From an uncultured Collinsella sp. (GTDB taxonomy: Bacteria > Actinomycetota > Coriobacteriia > Coriobacteriales > Coriobacteriaceae): a DNA stretch of 6,023 nucleotides. The stretch lies in the NCBI GenBank assembly GCA_900553345.1, contig USDE01000097.1:1-6023 (forward strand), in the 5' to 3' direction. The notes under the pieces are model-generated. The model was not told the origin of the DNA and searched no databases. It saw only the letters and a list, made by a program, of their open reading frames with translations. Both the position numbers and the translations under genes were made by a program. This document shows, one piece after another, positions 3,408 to 6,023 of this stretch. Every line of letters begins with the position of its first letter. Position 1 is the first letter of the stretch.

Positions 3408-6023
3408 ATGGTAAACGATTTGGATAGTATAGACGACCTCGAACTGATGCCGCTGGGCGGAGGCTATATGGTGCGACGCGAGCGTCTGCTGAATGAGCTT
3501 ATCGCCAAGGGCCGAAAAGCCGGCATCGTGGTTCTCTACGCGCCCGATGGTTTTGGGAAAACCTCGGTGCTGCTGCAGTACACCCAAGAGGTAAAAAGCG
3601 ACCCGACGCGAGGCCCCGTGCGGATTATCGAGGCGGATCGAGCCATTGGGCGCGAGGTGTTTATGCAGCTCGAGGTGGTAACCGAAGAGCTCAAAGACAA
3701 GCCGCATTCCCTTGTCGCGATTGATAATGTGCCAAATCTCGATCAGCACGATACCGAAGACCTCATTGACAGGATTCGCGGCTTGCGCGCTATGGGGGTA
3801 GGGGTCTTTATCTCCTGCCGTCCTTCAAATCGTCAGCTGATTCATGGGCTGGGTGACTCGGTTAAGATTAATGCGCAAATGCTCAAGGTGCACGCCTATG
3901 AGTATTCGGCTTGGGCATCGGCGTTTTCGATTAGCACATCGCTTGACTTTTACCAGCTCACACAGGGTGTGCCCGAGCTTGTTTCGGCTTTGCAGACGGG
4001 TCTGTACGGCCAGGGCGATGTTGCCGGTCTGCTCGAAAACGAGATTGTCAACGTGTATGGTGCGGCACTTGTCGATCTTGCTTCGCTCGATAATAATGCG
4101 CTGTTCTGCGTTGCCTGCCTCATGATCTTGATGGGCGAGGGCAATATTGCAGAACTTGAGGCTTGCGGGGTGAGGCTGTCGATGATCGACCAGTCCTACC
4201 TTGTGCGCGATTACCCGATCTTTGGCTTGAATCCCGCCGACCGGAGCTTTACGTGCCTGGGCGCCGAGGACAACGGACGTCTGCGCCTGCGAAAGTTGGT
4301 GACCGAGATCCGTCCCGAGCTTGTTCCGCGTGCGGCCCGAATTTTGCTCAAGGCGGACCGATGTGATGCAGCGATGGACCTGGCCGACGCCTTTCTGGAC
4401 CGTAGCGTGGTCCTTGAACTTGCCGGGCAGTATGGGGTCGATCTTGCTCTGACGGGGCACGGTGCCGATGTCTGCCGGGCGGCGTTGGGCACGATCGATG
4501 CCGACAATCCCGCACCAGAGCCAACGCCTGCCGAGGCGCTCGGCGTTTATCTGGCGGCGGTCAGCGTGTCCAACACAAAGCTCGCCCGCTGCATGGCATC
4601 GCTCATTGAGCATGCGGGCGATCAGGCAGCCTGTGAAATAGACCCCGTTTCGTGGAAGGTCGCCCAGGCCCTTACGGCAGTTTGCTATGGGGATAACGGC
4701 CTTGGGCTTCCCATGAACCTTGCTGTGCCGGAAATCGAGACGGAACACACGGCGCTCGACATGCTCTTTGCACATATCGGGGTCAAGCACTGGTTGGCTG
4801 AACGGGGAGATGACGGCGGCGCTCTGCAGCAGCTCAAAACGCGCAAAGCCTATGACTGCGAGCTCGATATCGCGGGGACTTTTCTACGGGCCGATAGCAT
4901 GCTGGTGGAGCTCTTCGATGGGTCGTTTGCGGGGATCGACGAGCGCGACGACGAGATGGCGGAGATACGGGACGCGCTCGATGTGCGCGGACTTAAGGCG
5001 CCAGCTATCTGGGTGCGCATGGTGCTGGCGGCACGGCGGCTCCTTTCCGGCTTGCCGGTAACCGACGATGCGGCGTTCAACGAGCTCGATCGCTTTGCCG
5101 TACGCATGCGCGACAACCAGATTCAGCTGTTTGGCCTGCTGCTAGAAGGCTGGCAATCGCTGGCGGAAGGTCGGCCGGTCAATGCGAAGTTCCGCGCGGT
5201 CCAGGTGCTCAAACTGGCTGAGGAGCCAATTGCGTACATGCGCGACAACGCGTTGCTGCTGGAGCGTGCGGCGTATCTGCGTAACACCTCGATGGTTTCG
5301 GTGCGTGAGGAAGCGGAGCTGCTCGATATAAGCCAGACGCAGGTTGGTGGTGCGGAGGCTTGGATGGTAGCGCTGCACTTGGCCTGTGCGGGCCGAGACA
5401 GCGATCTTGCGGCCTGGATGTCCATGAACCGCGCAGGGATTTTGGACCCATCGTATCGGCTCTTTGCGCGCCTTGCCATGCATTGTCTGGGCGAGCCGGC
5501 GGCTAGGATTCGAAAGAAACTCCCGGTGCGTGAGCTGTCGCGGTATTCGCTGCGTGACGATCTGGAAGGGGAGGGTGAGCGCCTGTTTCAGGCTGGCGAG
5601 GTCGAAGCCGTCGATACTGTCGACCATATCGAGATTCGCATGTTTGGCGCGTTTCGCGCCGAGCGCGACGGGTTTCCCATCACGGACAAGATGTGGCGCC
5701 GCAAGAAAGCGGCAACGCTCGCCGAGCGGCTTGCGCTGGGTATGGATGCGCTGGTCGATCGCGAGACGCTGGCCATGGAGTTATGGCCCCACGCCGAGTT
5801 CAATAGCGCCCGCAACAACCTGTATTCGACGATATCGCGCCTGCGCTCGGCCTTGGGGCCGACGCCGGACGGAAAATCGTGCGTGCTCATCCAAAATGAA
5901 TGCATTGGGCTTAACGGCGACTATGTTAAGACCGATGTGCGGTTGTTTGATCAGATAAGCCGCGAAGTTTTGGGAAATCGCACGGGTGCGCGCGGGCCCC
6001 ATCTGGTTGAGCTGTGCCTTAAG
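3408..6023 (+). CDS. Large STAND ATPase-SARP-type transcriptional regulator (3' end cut off)
   Basis: The frame is open from the ATG at 3408 to the window edge (872 codons, no stop), so the C-terminus is missing. The start has AGAGGAG at 3396-3402 with a 5-nt spacer. The N-terminal region resembles MalT/STAND ATPases: Walker A APDGFGKTS (45-53, K51), a Walker B-like SLVAIDN (101-107, D106), a sensor-like strand ending in an arginine, VFISCRPS (133-140), and a GxP motif, TQGVPELV (185-192). Residues 308-343 (RAARILLKADRCDAAMDLAD...) resemble the RAA...A segment after the winged-helix domain of MalT-like proteins. A proline-rich stretch lies near 368-374. The middle (about 375-735) is helical and not recognisable in detail. 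The C-terminal region starts at IEIRMFGAF (741-749), then WRRKKAATLAERLAL (763-777), ELWP (791-794) and ARNNLYSTISRLRSALG (801-817). This is the OmpR-like DNA-binding domain that heads SARP/BTAD modules; the BTAD helical repeats would begin near F847 and are cut off. It is probably a cytoplasmic, ligand- and ATP-dependent activator. Signal and targets are unknown. No LuxR-type HTH or membrane segment is seen. Confidence 0.85.
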   Translation, partial: MVNDLDSIDDLELMPLGGGYMVRRERLLNELIAKGRKAGIVVLYAPDGFGKTSVLLQYTQEVKSDPTRGPVRIIEADRAIGREVFMQLEVVTEELKDKPHSLVAIDNVPNLDQHDTEDLIDRIRGLRAMGVGVFISCRPSNRQLIHGLGDSVKINAQMLKVHAYEYSAWASAFSISTSLDFYQLTQGVPELVSALQTGLYGQGDVAGLLENEIVNVYGAALVDLASLDNNALFCVACLMILMGEGNIAELEACGVRLSMIDQSYLVRDYPIFGLNPADRSFTCLGAEDNGRLRLRKLVTEIRPELVPRAARILLKADRCDAAMDLADAFLDRSVVLELAGQYGVDLALTGHGADVCRAALGTIDADNPAPEPTPAEALGVYLAAVSVSNTKLARCMASLIEHAGDQAACEIDPVSWKVAQALTAVCYGDNGLGLPMNLAVPEIETEHTALDMLFAHIGVKHWLAERGDDGGALQQLKTRKAYDCELDIAGTFLRADSMLVELFDGSFAGIDERDDEMAEIRDALDVRGLKAPAIWVRMVLAARRLLSGLPVTDDAAFNELDRFAVRMRDNQIQLFGLLLEGWQSLAEGRPVNAKFRAVQVLKLAEEPIAYMRDNALLLERAAYLRNTSMVSVREEAELLDISQTQVGGAEAWMVALHLACAGRDSDLAAWMSMNRAGILDPSYRLFARLAMHCLGEPAARIRKKLPVRELSRYSLRDDLEGEGERLFQAGEVEAVDTVDHIEIRMFGAFRAERDGFPITDKMWRRKKAATLAERLALGMDALVDRETLAMELWPHAEFNSARNNLYSTISRLRSALGPTPDGKSCVLIQNECIGLNGDYVKTDVRLFDQISREVLGNRTGARGPHLVELCLK

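Noticed and set aside
3166..3414. 82-codon + strand open frame ending over the regulator start (possible translational coupling)
   Set aside because: The start signal is weak, the composition is non-coding-like with many Arg/Cys, and no family resemblance is seen. Possible but unsupported.
3825..4790. Long open frame (321 codons) on the minus strand
   Set aside because: It lies wholly opposite the regulator, whose frame has recognisable ATPase and DNA-binding motifs. The minus-strand product has no family features and is a GC-rich codon shadow.

Overview
The window reads as a moderately GC-rich, strongly G/C-ending-codon bacterial chromosome. The best guess is a Coriobacteriia actinobacterium close to Collinsella. 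That guess rests on codon use, on NagB and GlmM protein style, and on the combination of a stand-alone PTS IIA(Glc) with a large ATPase-type regulator. It is an inference, because no 16S rRNA or other marker is present.

Layout: all four genes are on the + strand. (1) glmM, phosphoglucosamine mutase, complete, 53-1390. (2) After a 71-nt gap with a plausible promoter, a stand-alone glucose-type PTS IIA protein (crr-like), 1462-1959. (3) A 272-nt gap (1960-2231) that is rich in potential RNA stem-loops, including one perfect 10-bp stem capped by a GAAA-loop extension and lacking a terminator U-run. (4) nagB, glucosamine-6-phosphate deaminase, 2232-2960, closed by a strong intrinsic terminator at 2993-3020. 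(5) About 390 nt of less GC-rich sequence without a convincing gene but with several dyads. (6) From 3408 to the window edge, the first 872 codons of a very large regulator. It has an N-terminal MalT/STAND-type P-loop ATPase region, a long helical middle, and a C-terminal OmpR-like winged helix leading into a SARP/BTAD-type region that the window cuts off.

How they fit together: GlmM and NagB act on the same metabolite, glucosamine-6-phosphate. GlmM sends it to UDP-GlcNAc and the cell wall. NagB sends it to fructose-6-phosphate plus ammonium and glycolysis. The IIA protein is a phosphocarrier for sugar uptake and often a reporter of sugar status. The group therefore looks like an amino-sugar/hexose node. 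The regulator lies after the nagB terminator, so it is a separate transcription unit. Any control of the upstream genes by it is a guess from proximity.

The three enzyme/PTS genes are ordinary. The parts most worth a second look are the structured crr-nagB gap, with a possible switch around the nagB ribosome-binding site, and the STAND-SARP regulator with its dyad-containing upstream region. I do not see a clear new defence, mobile or RNA system, and no CRISPR, tRNA, rRNA or insertion sequence was found.
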